NCBI GenBank assembly: GCA_024291935.2
Contig: CM044321.1
Span: 61,436,985-61,500,984, forward strand
DNA: 64,000 bases
Direction of reading: 5' to 3'
Origin: Okapia johnstoni
Lineage: Eukaryota; Chordata; Mammalia; Artiodactyla; Giraffidae
Numbering within the stretch: position 1 is the first letter of the stretch; every line of letters starts with the position of its first letter. The position numbers were made by a program, and so were the translations under genes. The notes under the pieces were generated by a model. The model made no database searches and was not told the DNA's origin. It was given only the letters and a program-made list of their open reading frames with translations. This document shows, in pieces, positions 23,252 to 35,771 of this stretch.

Positions 23252-23769
23252 AGAAAACCACAGCTTCTATTATTTAGCATCCAAATGTATCGAGAATCAG
23301 GCTCAGTGCTAGATCCTTTTAATGCATTGTTCCTTGTGCCTATTCTGCAACATCAGAATCATTACCATGTTATCATATGATTAGTATTTTATGATGAGTA
23401 AGTAATCCAAGGCTATGGAATCCTTCCCAAGGATATAAGGCTAACTTCATACCACGTAGTTACCTACTAAGTTAGCAATAGCTTTCAAATTCTATTACTG
23501 CTTCCTTGGTTTTTGTTTTGAGTTATGTACACCGCTCACTTGGAATGTAAGCAAAAATTTTAGCAGCTAAACTTTTAAGTGTGTTCTGTGTTTGCGTTGC
23601 CTGTTCTTACTACTTTTGCACTGACCCAAGGATTATTTTTCTAAAGCAAATTTGGTCCTATCAGTTTGTGGCTTTAAAAACCATAATGGCAATTATTGAA
23701 TAAAGTAACTTTTTAGTATGGTGTACATACACCTTCATAATGAGATCTCAGAGTATTCCTTAGTTTATT

Positions 23770-24190
23770 TCTAGGCACTTGCTTGTGGTTACCATGCTCA
23801 AACCACCTGTATTTTCTGGGCCACAAACACATTGCAAATTTCTAAGTCTCCATACCTTGGCTCATACAACTCACTCTCCCAGAAATGTCTGCTCCTATGA
23901 AACTGGTGAAATCCTATTTGTCCTTCTGACTCCACTCAAATCTCACTTCTTCTCTATACCTTCACATAGCTCCCCATCTGTCCTTGGGCAGAGTTAATTG
24001 ATCTGTCATGCAAATTCCATAGCAGATAATATACAACATCTCTATAACTTCTGTCATTCAATTATTTTTAAATTTAAGTGTTTGTTGTTCCTTCACTAGA
24101 CTCTTAAGTACTTGGATGATTGGTCTTTGCCTTCCTAGTCTTCGGCATAGTATCTTACACAGTATATGTGCTTATTAAAGGTTTACCGAG
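23770..24190 (+). repeat. L2 LINE 3' remnant
   Basis: Follows the L2 3' order: cttggctcatacaactcactctcccagaaatg, ctccactcaaatctcacttcttc, ttcactagactcttaagtacttgga, tagtatcttacacagtatatg and ttattaaaggtttaccgag. Confidence 0.6.
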
Positions 24191-24257
24191 TGAAAAGTAT
24201 TGAAAGGAAGTTTTATGTTTTATAAGTTATAGAGTTCTTTTTATTTTTTTTATTGAA

Positions 24258-24470
24258 ATCCCAGATGGTGCTGGTGGTAAAGAACCCACCTGGCAAAGCA
24301 GGAGACATAGAACCAAGCATTCAGTCCCTGGGTTGGGAAGATCTGCCGGAGGAGGACATAGCTACTTCAGTATTCTTGCCTGGAGAATCCCATGGACAGA
24401 GGAGCCTGGAGGACTACAGTGCATAGGATCACAAAGAGTCCGACACCACTGAAGCAACGTAGCATGCATG
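24258..24470 (+). mobile_element. Bov-tA SINE nested in L1
   Basis: gatggtgctggtggtaaagaaccc...ccctgggttgggaagatctg...gagaatcccatggacagaggagcctgg...gagtccgacaccactgaagc. The flanking L1 reads through from ttttattg to gtagttgatttac when it is removed. Confidence 0.88.
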
Positions 24471-24513
24471 CATGTAGTTGATTTACAATGTTGTGTTAGT
24501 TTCTGCGGTACAG

Positions 24514-24518
<5 letters not shown>

Positions 24519-24556
<38 letters not shown>
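24519..24556. repeat. (GT)n microsatellite within L1
   Basis: About 19 GT units within the L1 3' region, between gtacagcaga and ataatagtatata. Confidence 0.95.
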
Positions 24557-24558
<2 letters not shown>

Positions 24559-24639
24559 ATAGTATATAAATTTTTCTCACATTCTTTTCCATTATAGGTT
24601 ATTACAAGATGTTGAATATAGTTCCTTGTGTTATACAAT

Positions 24640-24768
24640 GGTGGTTTAGTCATTAAGTCATATCTGACTCTTGCAATCCCATTGACTGTAACCCACCAGG
24701 CTCTTTTGACCATGAGATTTACCAAACAAGAATACTGAAGTGGGTTGCCATTTCCTTCTCCAGGGGTG
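24640..24768 (-). mobile_element. BovA SINE fragment nested in L1
   Basis: gtggtttagtcattaagtcatatctgactcttgcaatccc...accaggctcttttgaccatg...gtgggttgccatttccttctccagg. It splits the L1 string ...ttgtgttatac/ctatacagtagg. Confidence 0.85.
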
Positions 24769-25820
24769 CTATACAGTAGGACCTTGTTGTTTATCTGTTT
24801 TGCATATAGCAGTATGTACCTGTTAATCCCAAGATACTAATTTATCCTTCCCCCTTTCCCCTTTGATAACATGGAATTTATCATGTTTTCTATGTCTGCA
24901 AGTCTGTTTCTGTTTTATAAATAAGTTAGTTTGTATCCTTTTTTAGTTTCCACATATAAGTGATATATAATATTTGTCTTTTTCTGGCTGACTTACTTAG
25001 CTTAGTATGATATTCTCTAGGTCCATCCATGTTGCTGCAAATGACATTATTTCAATCTTCTTATGGCTGAGTAATATTCCATTGTATAAATAGACCATGT
25101 CTTTCTCCATTCATCTGTTGATGGACATTTAGGTTGCTTCTATGTTTTGTCTGTTGCAAATAGTGCTGCTGTGAATGTTGGGGTGCACGCATCTTTTCAA
25201 ATTAGAGTTTTCATCTTTTCTAGATACATGCCCAGGAGTGGGATTGTTGGATCATACAAAAATAAACTCACGATGACTGAAAATATAAGACATGAAACTG
25301 TAAAACTCATAGAAGAGGATATAGGCAAAAATGCTCTGACATAAATCATAGCAACGTTTTCTTAGATTAGTCTCCCAAGACAAAAGAAATAAAAGCAAAA
25401 ATAAACAAATGAGGCTTAATCAAATTTATAAACTCTGGTAAAGCAAAGGAAACCATGAACAAAATGAAAAGACAACCTACAGAATGGGAGAAAATGTTTG
25501 CAAACAGTGCGATCTACAAGGGATTAATACCCGAAGTATATCAACAGCTCATACAGCTCAGTATAAAAAGCAAAAACATGAACACCTCAAGCAGAAAATG
25601 GGCAGAAGATCTAAAGAGACATTTCTCCAAAGAAGACCTACGGATGGGCAACAAGCACTTAAAAAGGTGGTCAGCACCACTAATTATGAAAAAAATGTAA
25701 ATCAAAACTACCAAGAGGTATTACCTCACACAGGTCAGAATGGCCATCATCGAAAATTCTACAACCATTAAATGCTGGAGAGGGTGCGGAGAAAAGGGAA
25801 CCCTCCAACATTACCAGCGG

Positions 25821-26630
25821 GACCACACGGGTATTACTGCTGAAGCCTGGATTGACAGGTCACTTTACCAACTGACCCTCGGCTGGAGGCTGCCTCCACA
25901 GCACAGCTCTGTCTCTGGAGACTGTTGTTTAAACTGCTGTCACCTCCTGAAGAGCTCTCCCTCTATATACTTTTTGTGTCACTTTCTCTTGATTCCCTGA
26001 AGTGCCAGTTTCTTTGTGTCCACAGATGGTGTTTCTACATTTACATGTCCAGTTAGTTGAACCTAAAATACATGTCCACGCTCTAGTTTCTAGAAAAGCT
26101 GAGAAATGGAGGATGAATTTTAGCTTTCATTTTTAGTTATTTCAATTTCTCTGCAAAAGTCTTTGTAACGTACTGTCTCTCCTGTGTATTTCTCTCAAGG
26201 ACTTTGAAGCATCGATCCCACATTTCTTATCTGTCTGTAATCACAGCTCCTTGAGCCTTTTCTTTGGACCTTCTGTTCTCTGCTTTACTACCTAGAACTC
26301 AGTTTTTAGGCATTGAGGGTCCTCACATGGAAATAACTCCTCTTATCTCTCTTTCCTCTGAAACCTCATGAATTTTGAAACTACTTCCAGTTTTTCATTG
26401 TCTTGTTTTGATTTCAGACATATTTTCTGCCATAGTTCTCATCCTTCAGTTTGTCCTTAAAATTCTCCAATTTTTAGGTTTCATGACTGAAACCTTTGCA
26501 GTCATGAATCTTTTTAGCAGTAAAACGATTTCATATCTTCTTCAAATGACATCTGCAGGACAAGTAACAGTGTGGCTGGTCTGACTGGAGCCTGGGTAAG
26601 GCCCAAAGCCTTTTCTTTACTAAAGAAAGA
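25821..26630. other. Intergenic stretch, unassigned
   Basis: Moderately pyrimidine-rich sequence between the inverted L1 and the next SINE. No repeat family or gene recognised; open frames are short. Confidence 0.45.
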
Positions 26631-26631
26631 A

Positions 26632-26757
26632 AGAAAGTGAAGTCATTCAGTTGTGTCCAACTCTACATGACCCCATGGACTGTAGCGCACCAAGCTCCTC
26701 TGTCCTTGGAATTCTCCAGGCAGGAATACTGGAGTGGGTTGCCATTTCCTTCTCTAG
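26632..26757 (-). mobile_element. BovA SINE fragment
   Basis: gtcattcagttgtgtccaactctacatgaccccatggactgtag...attctccaggcaggaatactggagtgggttgccatttcc. Half-unit only. Confidence 0.88.
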
Positions 26758-26880
26758 TTTCTTTGCTAGGTACACTTTTGTGTGTGTGTATGTCATCTGT
26801 GTAGCCTCCCTTGGCAGCCTGTACCAGTTGGAGTTTGGGTTTGCAAAGTAACAGATAATAATTTACTGGAAGGGTGGGAA

Positions 26881-27078
26881 AGGGAAAGTGAAATTCGCTT
26901 AGTGGTGTCTGACTCTTTGCAACCCCTTGGACTATACAGTCCATGGAATTATCCAGGCCAGAATACTGGAGTGGGTAGCCGGTCCCTTCTCCAGGGGATC
27001 TTCCCAACCCAGGGATAGAACCCAGGTCTCCCACACTGCAGGTGGATTCTTTTCCAGCTGAGCTACCAGGGAAGCCCC
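26881..27078 (-). mobile_element. Bov-tA SINE with target-site duplication
   Basis: Complete reverse-oriented copy ending gctgagctaccagggaagcccc, flanked by a 12-bp direct repeat gaagggtgggaa (26869-26880 and 27079-27090). A fairly young insertion. Confidence 0.93.
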
Positions 27079-27299
27079 GAAGGGTGGGAAGTCATCTCAG
27101 AGAACTGACAGTAAGACTGAAGACCCAGCTTGGAACCAGCAGCAACTCGGGATCCCAGTAGCTGGAAACACTGGCCAGTTTGTAGGGCACTGCCACTAAT
27201 CCTTTTTCCTGCCTTTGCTCAACATTCAAAGTGCTGAAGCGAGTCCACTTTGACCATATGCCCATCCATTGGTCAGGACACCATGATTAATGATTCTAA

Positions 27300-28029
27300 T
27301 GTTACTGAGCCAGACTTGGTCTGCTTGACCAAAGAGCAGCAAAGCCAATTTACCGACCCCAGGTTGCAGAGAAGACAAGTGCAGCATTTACTGCAAGGGG
27401 CCAAGTGTGGAGTGAAGCACGGAAAACATGCAATGCAGGCTCAAAAGACCCAAACTCCCCCATGGCTTTCAGGGAAGGGTTTTTAAAGACTGAGGGAGAG
27501 AGTCCCAGGGTGTGTGTTCAGCTTGTGCAGAAGTCTCTGACTGGTTGATGGTGAGGTAACAGAGTGATGTTTCAAGAATCTTAGTTATCAACCTTCCAAC
27601 TGGTCTGGGGTCTATGTGCTGGTAGTCAGCATGCGATTAACATCTTCCACCTGGTGGGAGTTTTAGTATTAATATCTGTAAAACAACTCACGGATATGGC
27701 TCAGGATATTATCTATAGCCCTTGAGGAAGAACTGAAGTTTCTTGACTTTGTTTATGGCTAGACTGTTATATGATTTTGTCTTGTTTAACTGTTTTCCTT
27801 GGGTTTTGCCTTTTTTTTTTTTCACTGCTCTGATTAAATTTGCTCTTTGGAACTCTGGGAAGGTCTAGGAGGCTAAAGCTTTTTACAAACAAGAGGCAGG
27901 GGACATGCAGGTGTCTGTCTCTGGGAAGACCCAACAGGGTCCTGCTTGGTTTCAAACCCAGGAGCACACAGTATTGGAGAGTAATTCTGGTCAATACAGT
28001 AACTATAAATGTGTGGTCTGTGGGACACA
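27300..28029 (+). repeat. Probable solitary endogenous retroviral LTR
   Basis: A 0.73-kb block that starts TGTTACTGAGCC and ends about GGGACACA, with an internal gattaaatttgctc string that could serve as a polyadenylation region after a T-run. It resembles ruminant solo LTRs I have seen (tttaccgaccccaggttgcagag, ggtctatgtgctggtagtcagcatg). No coding retroviral sequence is attached, and I see no clear flanking duplication. Confidence 0.5.
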
Positions 28030-29068
28030 TTAGGAAATAATCTATATTAAAAAGGTGAATATTTCAACACAATAGTAAAAAGTTTAATTACAACCCCAGT
28101 ACATGGGGTAGAAGGGGCTGCCATGCAAATTTTAATTAGCTTCGAGCAGACAGATGAGTTGCGACTCAGTGAGGTGGGTATGAGATATTGTATACCCAAG
28201 TGAGACAATTATATTTATCATGGGGTTATAGTACATGTTGTGTCAGAAATTATAGTAAAAATAAAATGGCTAATAAGTAGCCAGATGAAACTTTCTGAAC
28301 AGGATTGGCATATTAACAGGCAGCTTAGGTAGAATTATTCTGGAAATTGCCACTAGGTTCCAGGTCTCTGTCTAGAATCTCTAACAACAGCCTGAAATTT
28401 TTTGAGTTAAGAGATGACAAATGACTTAGCAACTCCAGTAAGATGTAAAAATAAGTATAGAGAAAATAATGATAAAATCAAATCCTTGGAATCATTATTT
28501 TTGTACCAATTTGGGATGTTAAGGGCAAATCTGGGTGACCCCAACTGCAGAGAATAAATGAAAAAGAAAATAGAAAATTTGAGCAGTGTATAATCATCTG
28601 AAAAATACAGGCTATCTTGTTTTTAAATCTGACATCTTAAACTTGTAATTTCAACCTGAAGATTGTGTGTGTGTGATTTTAATTTTAAAAGGTACGATAG
28701 TATTTAATAAGTTTTAACAGCATTTACAAGTTTAAATAAATCCAAATCATCAGATCTTTAATATTAGGCTTTTAAGTATCATTTAAGTACTTAAGAATAT
28801 TTTGTGTTTTAGATTTGTACTTCTACCTGCTTATCTATTTGAAGTACACTAGAAAAACAGATATATAAACTATTTAAGTTGAAAAGTTTTAGAGAATTAA
28901 ATCAATCACAAAATTTAAATATTTAGGAGCATATAACTAGCATGACTTTAATATGAAATATTTGAAATAATACATGAATAAAACTTATGAGTTGTACTTA
29001 AATGCTTGGGGAAATTAAATATCATAAATTTAAAGTTGACTATTAATTAACAACCACTAGATTCATAA
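28030..29068. other. Intergenic AT-rich stretch, unassigned
   Basis: Rich in A/T runs, without young repeats or a gene. Confidence 0.5.
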
Positions 29069-30123
29069 GTTCAGTTCAGTTCAGTCACTCAGTCATGTCT
29101 GACTATTTGCAACCCCATGGACTGCAGCATGCCAGGCCTACCTGTCCATCACCAACTCCCGGAGTTTACTCCAACTCCTGTCCATTGAATCGGTGATGCC
29201 ATCCAACCATCTCATCCTCTGTCATCCCCTTCTCCTCCCACCTTCAATCTTTTCCATCGTCAGGGGCTTTTCCAATGAGTCAGTTCTTTGCATCAGGTGG
29301 CCAAAGTATTGGAGTTTCAGCTTCAACAATGAATGTTCAGGACTGATTTCCTTTAGGATGGACTGGTTGGATCTCCTTGCAGTCCAAGGGACTCTCAAGA
29401 GTCTTCTCCAACACCACAGTTCAAAAGCATCAATTCTTCAGTGCTCAGCTTTCTTTATAGTCCAATGCTCACAGCCATACATGACTACTGGAAAAACCAT
29501 AGCCTTGACTAGACGGACCTTTGTTGGCCAAGTAATCTCTCTGCTTTTTAATATGCTATCTAGGTTGGTCATAACTTTTCTTCCAAGGAGTAAGTGTCTT
29601 TTAATTTCACGGCTGCAGTCACCATCTGCAGTGATTTTGGAGCCCCCAAAAAAGTCTGCCACTGTTTCTACTGTTTCCCCATCTATTTGCCATGAAGTGA
29701 TGGGACCGGATGCTATGATCTTAGTTTTCTGAATGTTGAGCTTTAAGCCAACTTTGTCACTCTTCTCTTTCATTTTCATCAGGAGGCTCTTTAGTTTTTC
29801 TTAGCTTTCTGCCATAAGGGTGGTGTCATCTGCATATCTGAGGTTATTGCTATTTCTCCTGGAAATCTTGATTCCAGCTTGTGCTTCTTCCAGCCCAGCG
29901 TTTCTCATGATGTACTCTGCATATAAGTTAAATAAGCAGGGTGACAATATACAGCCTTGACTGATTTGGAACCAGTCTGTTGTTCCATGTCCAGTTCTAA
30001 CTATTGCTTCCTGACCTGCACACAGATTTCTCAAGAGACAGGTCAGGTGGTCTGGTATTCCCATCTCTCTCAGAATTTTCCACAGTTTATTGTGATCCAC
30101 ACAGTCAAAGGCGTTGGCATAGT
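29069..30123 (-). mobile_element. BovB LINE, 5'-truncated copy
   Basis: About 1.05 kb, reverse-oriented. The plus strand starts gttcagttcagttcagtcactcagtcatg. Minus-strand open frames at 29438-29779 and 29801-30100 carry reverse transcriptase sequence with an intact YADD in the second. A stop (TAA within the serine/glutamate-rich linker) separates them. Truncated at the 5' end in ...gttggcatagt. Confidence 0.94.
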
Positions 30124-30309
30124 AGATTTACTTAATATTTAAATTTTATGTTACAATCAAAATTGTAATGTATGCACTACTGGTGAAAATGAATCCACAT
30201 GTAAGAATTCCTTTCTACACATAAAAGCCATCTTTATACATTTGTAAAAAGCCCTCAGTTATCAAATGATAATTCTCCAAAAAGCTACTGATATATTGAA
30301 ACCACTGGT

Positions 30310-30515
30310 AAAGTGGTTGGTGTACTGGTTTTGAAGTCAGAAAGCCTGATTTAAATCTCAACTCTACCACCATAAGACCCTGGACAACTCACATTTTGCC
30401 TGAAGTTCTTTGTCTCCTCATCTTCAAAATGCTGTAACACTAGCTGGGTTATTGAGTAATGAGGACTAGATGAAATAAGATAGATGCAAGATGTACTAAG
30501 TAATCAATGCATAAC
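30310..30515 (+). repeat. MIR SINE
   Basis: ggttttgaagtcagaaagcctgatttaaatctcaactctaccacc, then ctggacaactcac and ctcctcatcttcaaaatg and gatgaaataagatagatgc follow MIR in order, including the tRNA-like part. Confidence 0.75.
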
Positions 30516-30674
30516 ACATATTTATCACATTTATCTGAACTACTTCATACACCATCAGTGGAACTATACAGTAATCCTCCATTCCTGCCAAGTCTCATGC
30601 AGTACATTCTCAGATAAATAAAGCATATATATATTTTTCACACATTTCCTATCCCCTTTCAGCTTCAAGTTTCA

Positions 30675-30885
30675 TCTGACACACACATGTATGCATGCAT
30701 CAACTCTTTATGACCCCTTGGACTGTAGCCCCACCAGGCTCTTCTGTCCATGGGATTCTCTAGGCAAGAATACTGGAGTGTGTTGCCATTTCCTACTGCA
30801 GGGGATCTTCCTGACCCAGGGATGGAACCTGTGTCTCCTGCCTTAGCAGGTATATGCTTTACCACTGAGCCACCTAGGAAGATCC
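30675..30885 (-). mobile_element. Bov-tA SINE
   Basis: Reverse copy: caactctttatgaccccttggactg...caggctcttctgtccatgggattctc...tgctttaccactgagccacctaggaagatcc. Confidence 0.9.
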
Positions 30886-31327
30886 ACATGGTTTAAATAC
30901 CAAGGTGTAAACATCTGTGTACATTCCAGAGCTCTGGCCCTTCCCTCTTTCTTTGTATGGGTGCATATAATCTCTAGAAACAAACCTCCAGTTGTGTTTA
31001 CTTGTTCATTCTTGGGGTCCCCATCTACAAGGTTGCCTGCTGGCCTCTCTTATATAACACATACTACATTTAATCACCAGATAGTAATGGCTCTAATTGA
31101 AATAGCCACAGTTAAGTTTTCATTGCCCAGTTTCTATGCTGCAGCTTTAACATATAAATTATCTATTTCCACTTCTTTTGATTTGACCTCCAGCTGTCAC
31201 CGTTCTGCATAGATCTGACAGCTTTTGGTTTTTAATTGATTGCTATTGATTTTGTTTTCAGAATAGCTGAGACCATGGCCACTTAGCAGAACTAAACAGT
31301 CCTCCTATCACAAGGAATCTGATGTCT

Positions 31328-31705
31328 GTTGAACTCCTTTTCTGCTTCAGTTTCCCCCTGCACCATGCTTTGCCTTGGCCATCGTATCCCTCCGCCTAGA
31401 ACTCAATTTTCTTTCTTCTTCCCTTGGAAGCACTTCTTTTAGACTCTCAGAAGACATCTTTTCCAAAACTGTCCTGAGACAGGCCATCTGTCTCTTCCCT
31501 GTGCTCCCAAATCGCTCTCCAGGTGGTTCTCTCGTGACCCCTCTCACACCCCATGTCATTATCGACACGTTTTTATAATTCCCGCTAACCTGTGAGTTTC
31601 CTGAGTCTAGAGACCATCTCATTCATCTTTGACTACTTGATATGTCATGCAGTTTCTGAAATGCAGTTGGAATTTGTAAGTATTTGTTGAATAAATTAAA
31701 ACATT
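31328..31705 (+). repeat. L2 LINE 3' remnant
   Basis: Pyrimidine-rich L2 3' order ending aacctgtgagtttcctgagtctagagaccatctcattcatctttg and aagtatttgttgaataaat, the L2 terminus. The open frames across it are not a gene. Confidence 0.65.
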
Positions 31706-32599
31706 TTATGAGTAAGTGAATAGACTGATTTATTTGAATTAACGATGACCCAAATTGTAGAAAATATATTCTATTCCAAGCCAAGCTAAAAGCACGGCAT
31801 TTCTGTTACTAGTAATGTCTTCACCGTTCATTCATTTGCCCAGAAGAGAAAGTCATGGTTACCGCTGCTTTTTCTCCTCTACTTCCCTTACTTTGCCTGG
31901 TAATGAATCATGTACTGAAGTCCCATTACTCCTGCCTTCACCAAAACCCCTTATCTACCGCTTCCATCTTCCCCTTCTTAGTCCCAACCCTCCCTCCCTT
32001 ATTCAAGATATGAATTATCTCAACAGTTTATTAGCCCTCCCTTCCCTTCTTTCCCTTTTATAGTTCATTATAAAATAGTCTTTTATAGTCCATAAAATAG
32101 TCTCTTAGGGTACCTTGGCAGCAGATTTTTTTTCTTAAATATAGCTCTTGATATATCTTGAAATAGCGATATATAACTTCCCGGCCCCAAAACCTTCACT
32201 GCATCTTTATTCCAAAATGTGAAACGTCTCAAAATTATCACTTCCTCACAGCTAAAACATTTTGAGAGTGTGTAGAGTACAGATACACACATATTTATAG
32301 CTATATATTTAAGTTATGACTGTAATAATGTTAGCAGTATGAACAGGCATATGCTTCATTCTTAAACATGCACAAAAGGTAAAAGGTTGAGATAAAGAGA
32401 AAATTAAATATTTTGAATAATTTTCATTAATATTCAAAGAACTTTTAAAATTCCCACATTTTTATTATTCATAGATCATACATGTTGACTTACAAAGACA
32501 TAAAATTTAGAGGTATTTTATCTGCTTAGTTGTTTTATATTGAAAGGTTCTATATGTATTCATATTTATGTATACATATATTTACTTCATATTTTGGTA

Positions 32600-32816
32600 G
32601 CTTCTCTGGTAGCTCAGACGGTAAAGAATTCACCTGCAATACAAGAGACTTGGGTTCAGTCCCTGGAGTAGGAAGATCCCCTGGAGAAGGGAATGGCAAC
32701 CCACTCCAATATTCTTGCTGGGAAAATTCTATGGACAGAGGAGCCTGGCAGGCTACAGTCCATAGGGTGGCAAAGAGTCAGACATGACTGAGCTACTAAG
32801 ACTTTCACTTTCACTT
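32600..32816 (+). mobile_element. Bov-tA SINE
   Basis: agcttctctggtagctcagacggtaaagaattcacctgc...gtcagacatgactgagctactaagactttcactttc. Complete length. Confidence 0.92.
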
Positions 32817-33481
32817 TTCATATTTTTAAAAACTGTGATTAATACTTTGTGATACAGCAACCAAAGTTGCTGCTCTCATTCTAAGTTCAGTTTGTTTTAA
32901 TACCTCATTCAACGGCTATCATGCAAAAAAACTCAAGATGTCACAAAGACACAATACTATTATGTCATTGATGAGAAGGTTCATCATAAATAGTGTTGGA
33001 TCTATATCTATATTTCACATGTCACATTTTCAGATACTATTTATCAGGTCTCATCAGATGATCCCGGTTTTGGTTCTGTAAAGTGACCAATGAACATCTT
33101 ATACTTGGAGGATAAGGAATATCAGCTCTGCAACTTTCAACTTGTCTGTGTTTGTATTATTAGTATTATCTTCAATCTGTGAGTTCTCTGAAGGCATCTT
33201 TTTGAGCTATTTGCCACTTTGTGATGATGTTTAGTTAAAGTTAGATGACATAATCCATAAATCCACCTACCTGGGCCCCTACATTTGTAAACCCACTGGA
33301 AGGTAGCCATTTGCTGTGCACTAAGCGCTGAAAAATAGCAAAGGAAACAATGATGCCCTCCCAATCCTGGCATTCTGGAGCATGCACCTTTCATTCAGGA
33401 TGCTTCCTGGACTATATAGGACATGAGACCTATAGCTTTGCAATATGGACAGTAAGAGAAGCAGGCTCAATCAATAGAAAG
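32817..33481. other. Intergenic stretch, unassigned
   Basis: Nothing recognised; ordinary AT-rich DNA. Confidence 0.45.
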
Positions 33482-35218
33482 TTCAGTTCAGTAGCTCAGT
33501 CGTGCCCAGCTCTTTGTGACCCCATGGACTGCAGCATGCCAGGCCTCCCTGTCCATCACCAACTCCTGGAATCAAACTCATGTCCATAGAGTCGGTGATG
33601 CCATCCAACCATCTCATCCTCAGTTGTCCCTTTCTCCTCCCACCTTTAATATTTCCCAGCATCAGGGTCTTTCCAAATGAGTCAGTTCTTCCCATTAGGT
33701 GGCCAAAGTATTGGAATTTCAACTTCAGCATCAGTCCTTTCAATGAATATTCAAAACTGATTTCCTTTAGGATAGACTGGTTGGACCTCCTTGTGGTCCA
33801 AGGGACTCTCAAGAGCCTTCCCCAACACCACAGTTCAAAAGCATCAATTCTTTGGTGCTCAGCTTTCTTTACAGTCCAACTCTCACATCCATACGTGACT
33901 GCTGGAAAAACCATAGCCTTGACTAGATGGACCTTTTTTGGCCAAGTAATGTCTCTGCTTTTTAATATGCTGTCTAGGTTGGTCATAACTTTTCTTCTAA
34001 GGAGCAAGCACCTTTTAATTTCATGGCTGCAATCACCATCTGCCGTGACTTTGGAGCCCCCAAAAATAAAGTCTTCCACTGTTTCCCTATCTGTTTGCCA
34101 TGAAGTGATGGGACCAGATGCCATGATCTTAGTTTTCTGAATATTGAGTTTTAAGCCAACTTTTTCACTCTCCTCTTTCATTTTCATTAAGAGGCTCTTT
34201 AGTTCTTCTTAGCTTTCTTCCATAAGGGTGGTATCATCTGCATATCTGAGGTTATCAATATTTCTCCCGACAGTCTTGGTTCCAGCTTGTGCTTCATCCA
34301 GCCCAGCATTTCTCATGATGTACTCTGCATATAACTTAAATAAGCAGGGTGACAATATACAGCCTTGACATACTCTTTTTCCTATTTGGAACCAGTCTGT
34401 TGTTCCATGTCCAGTTCTAACTGTTGTTAGATTCACAGTTTGATGTGATCCACACAGTCAAATGCTTTGGCATAGTCAATAAAGCAGAAGTAGATGTTTT
34501 TCTGGAACTCTCTTGCTTTTTTGATAATCCAACAGATGTTGGCAATTTGATCTCTGGTTTCTCTGCCTTGTCTAAATCCAGCTTGAACATCTGAAGTTCA
34601 CGTTTCATGTGCTATTGAAGCATGGCTTGGAGAATTTTGAGCATTAGTTTACTAGCATGTGAGATGAGTGCAATTTGTGGTAGTTTGAGCATTCTTTGGC
34701 ATTGCCTTTCTTTGGGATTGGAATGAAAACTGGCCTTCTCGAGTCCTGTGGCCACTGCTGAGTTTTCCAAATTTGCTGACATATTGAGCGCAGCACTTTC
34801 ACAGCGTCATCTTTGAGGATTTGAAATAGCTCAACTGGAATTCCATCACCTCTACTAGCTTTGTTCGTAGTGATGCTTCCTAAGGCCCACTTGACTTCAC
34901 ATTCCAGGATGTCTGGCTCTAGGTGAGTGATCATACCATCGTGATTATATGGGTTGTGAAGATCTTTTTTGTACAGTTCTTCTGTGTATTCTTGCCACCT
35001 CTTCTTAATATCTTCTGCTTCGGTTAGGTCCATAACACTTCTGTCCTTTATTGAGCCCATCTTTGCATGAAAAGTTCCCTTAGTATCTCGAATTTGCTTG
35101 AAGAGATCTCTAGTCTTTCCCATTCTATTGTTTTCCTCTATTTCTTTGCATTGATCACTGAGGAAGGCTTTCTTATCTCTCCTTGCTATTCTTTGGACCT
35201 CTGCATTCCAATGGACTA
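33482..35218 (-). mobile_element. BovB LINE, 5'-truncated copy with internal deletion
   Basis: About 1.74 kb, reverse-oriented. Minus-strand open frames at 33483-34187 (C-terminal part), 34209-34436 (with YADD), 34417-34608 and 34644-35225 are pieces of one reverse transcriptase polypeptide. Compared with the copy at 19985, about 85 bp are missing around 34430. Stops and frameshifts make it non-functional. Confidence 0.94.
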
Positions 35219-35299
35219 AAGTCATCCTTATGTTTTTTCCTCATTGCTTCCCTATACTTGTGCTGCAGTGCAAGCATTTAATCCCTTGTTTCTAAACAC

Positions 35300-35635
35300 G
35301 TCCAGTGCTTTTCATTCCCACTGTGCACATGCCCTCTCTTCCGACTTCAATGCTCTCCCCACTTTACCTCTGTGTCCCCACTACCTTCTAGGTTTCTCCT
35401 TCATGAAACCTCGTTCCATTTGGGTATTGTTCTTTTTACCTCATAGGAACAAAGCTTCATAGAATTTAAAGATTCTCTTTGACATTTCAGTTAGAAATAA
35501 TAATGTGTGTTTATTATCTCTTCTTTGTGCAGGTTATAAACACCTTATGAAGAGGTGCTGAGTTTCATTAATTTTTCTATTCTTAATAATTATCTTGCAA
35601 ACATTTTGGCATATAATAGATATTCATTCAAAGAC
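35300..35635 (+). repeat. Possible L2 remnant
   Basis: Diverged L2-like 3' order (tctccttcatgaaacctcgttcc, ...ttggcatataatagatattcattcaa). Assignment is weak. Confidence 0.4.
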
Positions 35636-35771
35636 AGTGTGGTACCATAAAACAATGTGGGCTTTTGAGTCAAAGAGACCTGATTCTGGGAAGAAGGATT
35701 AGCATTCTGGTGAAAATTTGGTGAAAACATCTATCTATTGTTTCAAACTGTCCATCAAGGAAATGGTCACC

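Larger units (their letters stand above)
24236..25820. mobile_element. L1 LINE with internal inversion (twin priming) and SINE insertions
   Basis: 24236-25255 reads as a reverse-oriented L1 3' region (gtagttgatttacaatgttgtg, tggctgagtaatattccattg, tgcccaggagtgggattgttgg). At about 25256 it switches to forward-oriented ORF2 sequence (gaatgggagaaaatgtttgc, gacatttctccaaagaagacc, agaatggccatcatcgaaa, ggagagggtgcggagaaaagg). In an intact L1 these two parts are neighbours in one orientation. Bov-tA and BovA copies sit at 24258-24470 and 24640-24768. All open frames are broken. Confidence 0.85.
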
